Shown piece by piece: positions 42,972-50,562 of a DNA stretch of 64,000 nucleotides; the first letter of the stretch is position 1, and every line of letters starts with the position of its first letter. The position numbers were made by a program, and so were the translations under genes. The stretch comes from Prolixibacteraceae bacterium UBA1413 (GTDB lineage: Bacteria > Bacteroidota > Bacteroidia > Bacteroidales > Prolixibacteraceae), in NCBI GenBank assembly GCA_002304925.1, contig DBPT01000021.1:7563-71562 (forward strand), given 5' to 3'. The notes under the pieces were generated by a model. That model saw only the letters and a program-made list of their open reading frames with translations, was not told the DNA's origin and searched no databases.

Positions 42972-43580
42972 TCACAAGGCCACGGTCAATCCTATTCTGA
43001 TGCCTTCTTCCCAAAGCGAATCATGGTTTTTGCTGCCCATGAGGGGGAGGAGGGAGTGCCCTCTGACATAGGGATTGACAAAGAGGGATAGGCCTGAGCG
43101 GAAATGGTATTGGGCCCCGGCTCCCACTCCGGCGCCGAAGCCGGTCTGGCTGTCAATGGGCGAGCCGGGAGCGGCATCCAGATCCAGCAGGATGCCGCCG
43201 CTGACAAAGAAATATTTCAGGAATCCTGCCTTCAGGGATAAAGGGAAGGTGATCAGGGCGCTGTTTTCTATCCGGGTTCTTGCATCCATATTGGGGGGAA
43301 GGTTGGGAACCACCTCGATGCGATGGCGCGAAAATTCCATTCCGGTTTCCCATTCCAACCAACGGTTGATGCCCTGGCTGAAAACCATTCCGGCCCCCCA
43401 GAATCCCTTTCCACGATAGCCGGGTGCTCCTACCAGATCAGGGTCGGTGAACACTTCATTTTGACCCACACCAGTGCAGGTAATCCCGATCCGTTTGATG
43501 GGTTTATCCACCTCTTGGCCCCAGATTATTAAAGGGAAACTACAAAAAATCAATTGCACTAAAAGAATAAACTTTTGCAT
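42972..43580 (-). CDS. Predicted outer-membrane beta-barrel protein
   Basis: From ATG 43580 the 202-residue protein has a signal peptide (MQKFILLVQLIFCSFPLIIW) followed by Gly- and aromatic-rich alternating strands (GKGFWGAGMVFSQGINRWLE; TGFGAGVGAGAQYHFRSGLS), as in small PorT-like barrels. The longer frame from 43601 adds seven residues without improving the signal peptide. It is the last gene of the five-gene set headed by the ECF sigma factor, 68 bp after the LVIVD lipoprotein. No specific function is recognised. Confidence 0.6.
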   Translation of the reverse strand: MQKFILLVQLIFCSFPLIIWGQEVDKPIKRIGITCTGVGQNEVFTDPDLVGAPGYRGKGFWGAGMVFSQGINRWLEWETGMEFSRHRIEVVPNLPPNMDARTRIENSALITFPLSLKAGFLKYFFVSGGILLDLDAAPGSPIDSQTGFGAGVGAGAQYHFRSGLSLFVNPYVRGHSLLPLMGSKNHDSLWEEGIRIGLTVAL

Positions 43581-43648
43581 GGCAGCTTTATTAAATGGCA
43601 TGCCTTGAAAAACAGTTCCCGGTCAGTTGACCGGGAACTTCCTGGGGG

Positions 43649-44968
43649 TTATTTTTTTACGGGGATGAGGCCGATTTGTTTGATATTTTGCAGGTTGCTG
43701 TAATCATACAGATAAAAACCATCGTCGCCCACCATAAACAGATAGTTGTTGACGGGAATAACGTCATAAGTCTGGATGCCGGGAAATGTGGCTATCTGGT
43801 TGACGTCAATCTTCCTCTTGTCGCTTACATTGAACACTTTCAGTCCGGCGTCGCCGTCGCAGAGAAAAAGGATATCCCCGTCAATACCCAGACCTGCCGG
43901 CTCATGCATGGGGTACGACATCACCAGGTTGTTGTTTTTGTAATCGGCCGAAAGTTTTACCACATCCAGCCTGTTCAAGGTGCCCGATGCATTGCCGGTG
44001 CATGTTCTCCCGCTTCTCAGGGTAATATAGGCGTAGCCGTCAGAGATGACTACCGGATCGCAACTTGTGGCATGCCAGAATTGTGCAATATATTCGGGAT
44101 AGGTCGGGATTTTCAGGTCATAGATCAGCATACCAGTGGTGGTGCCGAAGAACATGTAATCCCCGTAAATGAACATGGTTTCGACCTGCCACCCCACATT
44201 TTGTTTCCCGATTGAGGAAGGTGCAGAGGGTACTTTCACATCGAACATATAGAGGTTTCTGTTGTCGACGGTATAGAGATACTCCTTGTAAAGTCCGAAA
44301 CGGGCCATGGAACCACCCACGCCGAAAGAGGTGCCTGATGATCCCCCCACTCCGGAGGAGTTGGAGATGCCGGCAGAAGCTGTATAATAAGCGCCGTCCA
44401 ATTTTTCGGCATATCCGCGATAAAATATCGGATAGACGGGATAATACTGGTATTCCATCTCCTGACGTACCTTTTTGACTTCCCAATCGATGACCACCCC
44501 TTTCTCCTTATCCACTTCGGCAAGGCGGTATTCATTCCCGGCAGGGGGAACCGTATACGGAAATACATCCTTTACCCGTTTGATCTCCTTCATATTGTTG
44601 ATGTCAGAAACGTCGATGGCCACCATGTCGACATAACTGTCGGCGTAGAGGATGTTTTCCTTAACGGCTATGTCGACACATCCCGGGATTTGCACGAAAG
44701 CTTTTTTCTGTGGCGAAGCGGGGTTGGAGACGTCAATGAGGTGGAATCCTTTCATCTCTTCTACCACGAAGATGTAGTCATCCTTAAAATAGATTTTTCC
44801 GGGATTCTCGAGGTCGCGGGGTGCCGCAGGCTTCACGGCGGCCCGCAATTCATCGTACGACATGTATATGGGCGAGTTGGCCGTGAACACTTCTGTGAAT
44901 TGGTCCCTGCAGGAAACCATGACGGCCGTGAGGAGGACCAGGGTGAATATGCGGAAATTTGTCTTCAT
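43649..44968 (-). CDS. LVIVD-repeat surface lipoprotein
   Basis: The 439-residue protein begins with a lipoprotein signal (LLTAVMVSCRDQ, acylated Cys near residue 20). It contains repeated segments of the LVIVD type that probably fold as a beta-propeller: GFHLIDVSNPASPQKKAF, YVDMVAIDVSDINNMKEI, NLYMFDVKVPSAPSSIGK, GLKVFNVSDKRKIDVNQI and FYLYDYSNLQNIKQIG. Such proteins are predicted surface or periplasmic scaffolds without known catalysis. A Gly/Ser-rich insertion (near 200-220) interrupts the repeats. It is the fourth gene of the ECF-headed operon, 9 bp after the preceding barrel protein. Confidence 0.8.
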   Translation of the reverse strand: MKTNFRIFTLVLLTAVMVSCRDQFTEVFTANSPIYMSYDELRAAVKPAAPRDLENPGKIYFKDDYIFVVEEMKGFHLIDVSNPASPQKKAFVQIPGCVDIAVKENILYADSYVDMVAIDVSDINNMKEIKRVKDVFPYTVPPAGNEYRLAEVDKEKGVVIDWEVKKVRQEMEYQYYPVYPIFYRGYAEKLDGAYYTASAGISNSSGVGGSSGTSFGVGGSMARFGLYKEYLYTVDNRNLYMFDVKVPSAPSSIGKQNVGWQVETMFIYGDYMFFGTTTGMLIYDLKIPTYPEYIAQFWHATSCDPVVISDGYAYITLRSGRTCTGNASGTLNRLDVVKLSADYKNNNLVMSYPMHEPAGLGIDGDILFLCDGDAGLKVFNVSDKRKIDVNQIATFPGIQTYDVIPVNNYLFMVGDDGFYLYDYSNLQNIKQIGLIPVKK

Positions 44969-44977
44969 AATTCGTGA

Positions 44978-45808
44978 TTAGTTAAAAATGAAACCCAGTT
45001 TCAGGGAGAGTCGGTTATAGTCAACGTCAATGCGGTAATCATTTTCAGCGGTATAGCGGAGCCGGTGGAAGCGGTAGCCGAAGGCGAGGCTCATGCCGAA
45101 GCCGGAATGGTTTTGCATCAAGAAGCCGACGGTGGGATTGAGCAGCAGTCCGCCTTTGGCTTTCATTTCACTGTTATAGGAGGGCCATGGTCCCGGCCAG
45201 ATTACGCTGGAATAGATATAGTCGGGCACCACCCTGTAATAAACGGTGCGGGATTCCTCGATGGGGATCTGGTACCCTGACTGCAGCATGGCAAAAGGGG
45301 TGAACCGGCTTTGGCGCAGCCTGTACATCAGGTTGGCGGTTACGGGCATGTAGGTCTCGTTCAGGAATTCAGCGCCGATTCCGGCACCTGCCGACAGGTT
45401 CTTCCAGATCCGGCGGTTCAGGGAGGCCCCGAACACCAGGGGGGCGGGCCGGTTGTTGTCATCGTTCCCCGCCAGTACGCCGATTTCCATTAAGGAAAAC
45501 CATACGGGAACCGGCACCGTCGTTCCCGGGGAAGCATCAAATCCTGTGTTTTCTTCAAAGGACAGCAGGGGTCTTTTGACGGAAATCTTCTCCACATCCC
45601 CGGAGTTAAAGATCCAACTGTTTTTTCCTGATATCACCCTGACTTTGTCAAGAGATGAGGAGTAGAGGTATTTCCCTTTCAGGACGGATCCGTCTTTGAG
45701 GTAAATGTATCCCTTTTCATACTGGACAGGAGCTGTGCCCGGTGTGTATTGCCCGGCAACCTTCAAGGAAATTGCCAGGATAAATACCAGCAAGATAATT
45801 CTGTTCAT
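44978..45808 (-). CDS. Predicted outer-membrane protein with N-terminal beta domain
   Basis: The 276 residues begin with a signal peptide (about 1-19, ending KVAGQ). A short beta-rich segment follows (YIYLKDGSVLKGKYLYSSSL, to about 75), which looks like an SH3- or Sm-like barrel. The rest is a C-terminal outer-membrane-type barrel with alternating Tyr/Phe/Gly strands, ending LSLKLGFIFN. I do not recognise a named family. It lies between the anti-sigma/barrel gene (101-bp gap) and the LVIVD lipoprotein (9-bp gap) and is probably a component of the same envelope module. Confidence 0.55.
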   Translation of the reverse strand: MNRIILLVFILAISLKVAGQYTPGTAPVQYEKGYIYLKDGSVLKGKYLYSSSLDKVRVISGKNSWIFNSGDVEKISVKRPLLSFEENTGFDASPGTTVPVPVWFSLMEIGVLAGNDDNNRPAPLVFGASLNRRIWKNLSAGAGIGAEFLNETYMPVTANLMYRLRQSRFTPFAMLQSGYQIPIEESRTVYYRVVPDYIYSSVIWPGPWPSYNSEMKAKGGLLLNPTVGFLMQNHSGFGMSLAFGYRFHRLRYTAENDYRIDVDYNRLSLKLGFIFN

Positions 45809-45909
45809 AATATGGTTAATTTTTCAGTAAGATGATGACGCACCCTGAAAGGTTGCGTGGGAATGCAAATTTTAGGTATTTATTTTTTGAAGCGGCAGGA
45901 GGGTCCTGA

Positions 45910-47325
45910 TCAGAATCCATAGGTGAGCCCGGTCACAAGTCCTACTTTCCAGGGGCGGTAAACCAGGTCGTCGCGCTGGCTGAGGGAGTTCAGATAATAG
46001 GATGCACGGGGTTCCACAGAAAGGGTGATATGTTTTCCCAGGGGATACAGAAAGCCGATTCCGGCGACGCCCGAAAAATTGAGCGGAGAAATATTGCTGG
46101 TATAGCCGATATTTTCCCTTTCCTCGTCTGTCTTCATATAAACGTTGTTCCCAACGACCAGGTTGGTGCTGATTCCGCTTACCACGTCGACGGTGATTCC
46201 TTTTTCGAAGATCCTGTACCGGGCGATAAGGGGGATTTCCATGATGTCGAAAACCTGGTAGAAAGTGCCGGAAGAGAGCATGGCATCGGCGATTCCGTAA
46301 GTTGTTTCAGGCAGGGAGAACACCCGGACATTTTCAGGCGTTCTGGTGAATTTGATCACCCCTGCGGTACTGTTCATGGCGATGGTCCCGTTTTCAAGTT
46401 TTACGGTGGTGTTAAAGCAGCTTCCGGCGGCGGATACTTTGTCGAAATAGAGTTCTTTCGTGGGTGCCAGATTCCAGGTGTTATCTGACTTGTCACCGTT
46501 CCTCGCATAATAGATCCCGCTTTCGATGCGCCAGCGGGCGGCGGCTTTGTACTGGAGAGAGAGGCCTCCTCCGACGCCTCCCCGGGACTGGCCTTCGGAA
46601 CGGGTCATGTTGCGGGCATACTCCGCTGAATGGGACGCGACATAGGAGGAGTAGGCAGGAGAAAGATGCATGCCGATTATCCATTCCCTGTCATCATGGG
46701 ATTTCCTGTCTCTCCCGCTCACGGCAGGGGTGGCTGGCACGAACCGCTCTTCGGCCGTCAACTGCGGGGGAGAAATATACCGTCCTGTCCTGAGGCGTTC
46801 CCGGGAAAGAACTTCTTCATTGGTTATTGTTCCGGTGAGGCTTTTCAGTGTTGCCAGGGTGAATCGCGACGGGGTTGCGTTGTCTCTTTCTTCCGGCAGC
46901 GCCGGAAGATCCGCGGAGAACATATGGGTTGTGGGAGGGATCCCGGCTGTGACAGGAGTACCGGAGGTGATTTCCGACTGGGCAGGGGTCAAAGCCGGGA
47001 AATTGTCATGTGCCATGGTCTCTGCCGCCACCGGAGGGGCTTCGGCCTCCCGGGAAACAATCGCGGCATCCTGGTCCGCAGCCGGGGCAGATTCCATGGC
47101 GACGGGCGTTGATGTGTCGCGGATCCCGTCATTGACAAGCAGGCCCGTAATCATGGCTGCCAGCAACACGGCGGCGGCAACAGCCCAGCGGTACCACAAC
47201 CGCCGGACAGGCTTTTCCTCCTTCAACAGGCCGGATTGGAGTTTTCTCCATACTTCCCCGGGCGGTGCGGGAGAATAGGAGGAAAACTTGTCGCGGATTA
47301 AATCGTCCAGTCTATCCCTGCTCAT
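45910..47325 (-). CDS. Anti-sigma-like membrane protein with C-terminal beta-barrel region
   Basis: The 471-residue protein has an N-terminal cytoplasmic-type region (LDDLIRDKFSSYSPAPPGEV then WRKL, about 1-40), one membrane segment (about 44-63), a Pro/Thr/Ala-rich linker to about 200, and a C-terminal half with barrel-like strands ending KVGLVTGLTYGF. Such N-termini are common in Bacteroidota proteins encoded right after ECF sigma factors and are thought to bind the sigma factor. The gene overlaps the sigma gene stop by 4 bp (ATGA). How one chain could have both an inner-membrane anchor and an outer-membrane barrel is unclear; the barrel-like part may instead be periplasmic. Confidence 0.65.
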   Translation of the reverse strand: MSRDRLDDLIRDKFSSYSPAPPGEVWRKLQSGLLKEEKPVRRLWYRWAVAAAVLLAAMITGLLVNDGIRDTSTPVAMESAPAADQDAAIVSREAEAPPVAAETMAHDNFPALTPAQSEITSGTPVTAGIPPTTHMFSADLPALPEERDNATPSRFTLATLKSLTGTITNEEVLSRERLRTGRYISPPQLTAEERFVPATPAVSGRDRKSHDDREWIIGMHLSPAYSSYVASHSAEYARNMTRSEGQSRGGVGGGLSLQYKAAARWRIESGIYYARNGDKSDNTWNLAPTKELYFDKVSAAGSCFNTTVKLENGTIAMNSTAGVIKFTRTPENVRVFSLPETTYGIADAMLSSGTFYQVFDIMEIPLIARYRIFEKGITVDVVSGISTNLVVGNNVYMKTDEERENIGYTSNISPLNFSGVAGIGFLYPLGKHITLSVEPRASYYLNSLSQRDDLVYRPWKVGLVTGLTYGF

Positions 47326-47903
47326 ATTGAATAATTCCTGTTTTTTCTCATTTCACCATACTGATGCTGCAACTTGGTCCTGAGGATTTCACGCGCTCTT
47401 GACAGATCGGACCGGGAGGCTCCTTCTGAAATCTCAAGTTGCCGGCTGATTTCCGCGTGTGTGTAACCCTCAATGGCATACATGTTAAAAACCATGCGAT
47501 AGCGGGGGGGGAGCTCCTGGATGATCTTTACCAGATCTTCCACAGGAAGATTCCCCAGCACTTCCTCTTCACTGATCTGCGCGTCGAGGTGCCTGACTTC
47601 GTCGATCAGTACCAAATGCTGTTTCTGCCGGTACCGGTTGAGTGAAACATTCACCATGATCCTGCGGACCCATCCTTCGAAAGAACCTTCGTGCCTGAAA
47701 TCCCTTAATTTTGAAAATACGGTCACAAATCCGTCGTGCAGATTATCTTCAGCTTCGGTTTTATCCTTGGCATATCTCAGACAAACCCCAAACATTTTCG
47801 GTGCCAGTTTACGGTACAGCTTTTCGGGAGCCCGGTTATCCCCTGAAATGCAATCATCGATTATTTTCCTGAAGTCTTCCAAATGAACTTCACATTTTAT
47901 CAC
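47322..47903 (-). CDS. ECF-type RNA polymerase sigma factor
   Basis: The 193-residue protein has region 2 (LYRKLAPKMFGVCLRYAKDK, then DGFVTVFSKLRDF and GWVRRIMVNVSLNRYR, about 25-100) and region 4 (LPPRYRMVFNMYAIEGYTHA with the helix-turn-helix EISRQLEISEGASRSDLSRA, about 130-180). This is the group IV layout. The frame opens with GTG 47903. The -7 box TACTTTTG at 47910-47903 overlaps that GTG, so a TTG at 47882, giving an N-terminus like (M)EDFRKIIDDC, may be the real start. It overlaps the anti-sigma/barrel gene and probably drives a five-gene envelope operon. Confidence 0.9.
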   Translation of the reverse strand: MIKCEVHLEDFRKIIDDCISGDNRAPEKLYRKLAPKMFGVCLRYAKDKTEAEDNLHDGFVTVFSKLRDFRHEGSFEGWVRRIMVNVSLNRYRQKQHLVLIDEVRHLDAQISEEEVLGNLPVEDLVKIIQELPPRYRMVFNMYAIEGYTHAEISRQLEISEGASRSDLSRAREILRTKLQHQYGEMRKNRNYSI

Positions 47904-47910
47904 AAAAGTA
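47903..47910 (-). promoter_or_regulatory. Candidate promoter -7 box for the ECF operon
   Basis: TACTTTTG on the minus strand matches TAnnTTTG. It overlaps the GTG start of the sigma factor frame, which argues for a start further downstream (TTG 47882). Confidence 0.4.
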
Positions 47911-48248
47911 AAGATAATTACCGGCTATTATTCTTTACGGATCTTTCCGCGGTCATTGATGGCCGATCTTTGCCCTATAGACGGAAAGGCATGGCAATGT
48001 GTTGCGTGGCAAAAAAAAAAGAATGTCAACGCAACAATAACCTGTTTTTATGCGTCTAACTGATAAAAGAAAGAGATGATGGCCATGTATATTCCTGATG
48101 TTATTGTACGCCATCACCGGAAAGTCAACGGGTGCCGTTCTCTTCCCCGGAACAGTGAAAAATCCTTTCCCGATAAATTGATAAGGCATTTTCGGGGCAG
48201 GGCAAAGACAACCATGATAACACAAACAACTGTAACAATAAGATAGTC
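47911..48248. other. Divergent intergenic gap with two inverted repeats
   Basis: No gene is recognised in this 338-bp spacer between the ECF operon and the serpin. TGTTGCGT (47999-48006) and ACGCAACA (48028-48035) are perfect 8-bp inverted copies around an A-rich 21-nt centre. TGATGGC and GCCATCA near 48076 and 48110 are a second 7-bp pair with a long spacer. A GATCTTTGC at 47965 is one mismatch from a plus-strand -7 box but is far from the serpin start, so a long leader or small RNA is possible. Confidence 0.4.
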
Positions 48249-49523
48249 ATGAAAACTCCAAAAGCCATGAAAACAAAACGTTTGATTTTCCCCGTCGTCC
48301 TCGCTTTCTTTATCCTGTTGTCGGCCTTGTCGTGCCGGGAACACCAGGAAGAGGGAACTGACGATTTGAAGAACCTGCCTGAAAAATCGGCCCAACTGAT
48401 TGATGCCGACAACCAGTTCGGCCTTGAGCTGTTCCAAAAAATTACCGCTGAGGCGGGCGTCAACGACAACACGATGATCTCCCCGTTGAGCATCTCCCTG
48501 GCTTTGTCGATGACTTACAACGGAGCGGCAGGCCAGACAAAAAGCGACATGGAGAAGACCATGAAACTCTATGGGCTGACCACGGAACAGATCAACAAGG
48601 CGCACAAGGCGCTGGTGGAAGCCCTCAAATCAGCTGATCCGGAGGTTACCCTGAAAATTGCCAATGCCATCTATTATAACCATTTGCTCAAAGTCAGGGA
48701 AGAATTCGTGACGGTGAACCAGCACTATTACGATGCGGAGGTTACATCTTTGAATTTCAGTTCTGTTGATGTGCTGGGCATTATAAACGGGTGGGTCAGT
48801 GAAAAGACCGAAGGCAAAATTCCGACGATCCTGGAGCAAATAGATGCCGATCTGGTGATGGTTTTGCTGAATGCGATCTATTTTAACGGGAAATGGAAGT
48901 CGAAATTCGGAGACAAGGATACCCATTCCCTGCCGTTCAGGTTTGGCGACGGATCAACCCGTGAGGTGGCCACCATGAGCCAGGAAACCGCCCTGGAATA
49001 TACTTCCAACGACCTTTTCAGTGCTGTGCACCTTCCTTATGGCGAGGGGCAGTATCAGATGACAATCCTCCTGCCCAACGGGGGCAAATCCACAGCCGAT
49101 GTGATTGATGAGCTCGACAATGAGAAGTGGAATGACTGGATGAAGGATTTCAGGATGGAAAACAAGGTGGTGGTGAAAATGCCGCGGTTTAAATTTGCCT
49201 GGGAAATGACGTTGAATGGTATTCTTTCGGCAATGGGCATGGCTTCGGCATTCACCCCTTATGTGGCCGATTTCTCCGGAATCAGCAACGCCAGGGATCT
49301 CTACATCGGATTCGTTATTCACAAGACCTATGTCGATGTGAATGAGAATGGTACTGAAGCTGCCGCTGTCACGGCGGTGGGCGTGTATACCACCAGTATG
49401 CCTGTCGATCCTCCCGAAAAAATCTACTTTACCGTTGACAGACCCTTCCTGTTTGCCATCACCGAAAAAACTACGGGAACCATTCTTTTCATGGGCGAGA
49501 TGAATGCCCCGGCGTACAATTAG
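48249..49523 (+). CDS. Serpin-family serine protease inhibitor lipoprotein
   Basis: The 424-residue protein has a lipoprotein signal (FFILLSALSCREH, acylated Cys near residue 28) and a full serpin domain. Recognisable parts are MISPLSISLALSMTYNGAAG near 76, NAIYFNGKWKSKF near 210, and the C-terminal PFLFAITEKTTGTILFMGEM. The reactive-centre hinge NENGTEAAAVTAV near 365 has the small residues expected of an inhibitory serpin. Counting from the hinge Glu puts P1-P1' around Thr-Ser in VYTTSMPV, suggesting a target unlike trypsin. A second ATG at 48267 is also possible. A terminator-like hairpin follows. Bacteroidota serpins such as miropin protect against host or competitor proteases. Confidence 0.92.
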   Translation: MKTPKAMKTKRLIFPVVLAFFILLSALSCREHQEEGTDDLKNLPEKSAQLIDADNQFGLELFQKITAEAGVNDNTMISPLSISLALSMTYNGAAGQTKSDMEKTMKLYGLTTEQINKAHKALVEALKSADPEVTLKIANAIYYNHLLKVREEFVTVNQHYYDAEVTSLNFSSVDVLGIINGWVSEKTEGKIPTILEQIDADLVMVLLNAIYFNGKWKSKFGDKDTHSLPFRFGDGSTREVATMSQETALEYTSNDLFSAVHLPYGEGQYQMTILLPNGGKSTADVIDELDNEKWNDWMKDFRMENKVVVKMPRFKFAWEMTLNGILSAMGMASAFTPYVADFSGISNARDLYIGFVIHKTYVDVNENGTEAAAVTAVGVYTTSMPVDPPEKIYFTVDRPFLFAITEKTTGTILFMGEMNAPAYN

Positions 49524-49533
49524 CGTGAAGAGG

Positions 49534-49550
49534 TCAGGGAAGTGCCCTGA
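49534..49550 (+). terminator. Intrinsic terminator after the serpin gene
   Basis: TCAGGG and CCCTGA form a perfect 6-bp stem with a 5-nt loop, followed by AAAATTTTAT. It sits just after the serpin stop and overlaps no gene. Confidence 0.55.
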
Positions 49551-49556
49551 AAATTT

Positions 49557-49564
49557 TATCTTTG
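49557..49564 (+). promoter_or_regulatory. Promoter -7 box for the lytic transglycosylase
   Basis: TATCTTTG matches TAnnTTTG, 20 bp before the ATG at 49585, directly after the serpin terminator. Confidence 0.5.
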
Positions 49565-49584
49565 AAGCCTCCAAATTTTAGTTC

Positions 49585-50499
49585 ATGAAGAGAAGAATTT
49601 ATGGTGCTGCCTGGGTAGCCCTGGTGTCGGTCGTTGTGTTATTCTCCACCTGCGGTTTGAACATAAAGGGGAATGAGGAATCCCCGGTTAGCGTAAACGA
49701 TCAGGCCTCCTGGTATTTTACCGCTCCTCCCGTCCCCGATTCGGTTTTTTTCATGGGGCAAAGGATCCCCCTGGAACGATTTGACGTTTACGAAAATCTG
49801 GAGCGGGAGTTGCTGGTAAATGCCAACTTCCATTCCCAGACCATCAGGCTGATCAAGCTGGCTCCCCGCTATTTTGCGTTGATAGATCCCATCCTGGAGG
49901 CTGAAGGTGTTCCTGTCGATTTCCGCTATCTCTGTGTTGCAGAGAGCACCCTGAACCCCCGGGCATTGTCTCCCGCCGGCGCAGCCGGCCTGTGGCAGTT
50001 CCTAAAAGGTGCCGCCATGGAGTATGGACTTGAGGTGAATGCAGAAGTGGATGAACGGTACCATATCGAAAAATCAACCCGTGCCGCCTGCCGCTACCTG
50101 AAGGACAGCTATGCCAAATACCGTGACTGGGCAGTCGTTGCTGCCTCATACAATGCCGGAACCGCTGCCGTCGACCGTCAGATCAGACGCCAGAAGGAAA
50201 CCAGCTATTTCGACCTCCTCTTTTCCGAAGAGACAGAACGGTATGTCTATCGCATCCTCAGCCTTAAGATCATCCTGGAAGATCCCCAAAAATATGGTTT
50301 TTTGATCAAGGAAGCGGAAAAGTACCCGGTCTTGAAAACACGGTTGGTCGAAATCGCAACCCCGCTGGCTGACCTTGCCGATTTTGCCAAAAGTTATGGA
50401 ATTACTTACAAAACCCTGAAATATTATAATCCATGGCTTCGGGAGACTTTTCTGACCAATAAAACCGGAAAACGTTACCTGATAGAGATCCCCGCGTGA
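49585..50499 (+). CDS. Membrane-bound lytic murein transglycosylase (SLT/MltD-like lipoprotein)
   Basis: The 304-residue protein has a probable lipoprotein signal (VVLFSTCGLN) and an SLT domain that cleaves glycan strands to anhydro-muropeptides. The catalytic Glu is in FRYLCVAESTLNPRALSPAG near residue 118, followed by the family motifs AAGLWQFLKGAAMEYGL and AVVAASYNAGTAAVDRQI. The C-terminus (ITYKTLKYYNPWLRETFLTN) resembles a single degenerate LysM. MltD homologues usually carry more LysM copies, so this is a compact form. It is monocistronic with its own promoter box. Confidence 0.9.
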   Translation: MKRRIYGAAWVALVSVVVLFSTCGLNIKGNEESPVSVNDQASWYFTAPPVPDSVFFMGQRIPLERFDVYENLERELLVNANFHSQTIRLIKLAPRYFALIDPILEAEGVPVDFRYLCVAESTLNPRALSPAGAAGLWQFLKGAAMEYGLEVNAEVDERYHIEKSTRAACRYLKDSYAKYRDWAVVAASYNAGTAAVDRQIRRQKETSYFDLLFSEETERYVYRILSLKIILEDPQKYGFLIKEAEKYPVLKTRLVEIATPLADLADFAKSYGITYKTLKYYNPWLRETFLTNKTGKRYLIEIPA

Positions 50500-50526
50500 A
50501 AACGTTCGTTCAGGTTTCTTTTTTAT

Positions 50527-50535
50527 TAGTTTTGC
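50527..50535 (+). promoter_or_regulatory. Promoter -7 box for uvrA
   Basis: TAGTTTTGC is a perfect TAnnTTTGC match, 16 bp before the GTG at 50551 and 28 bp before the ATG at 50563. Confidence 0.55.
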
Positions 50536-50562
50536 GGTGTTTTCAGATAAGTGCACCAGTCG

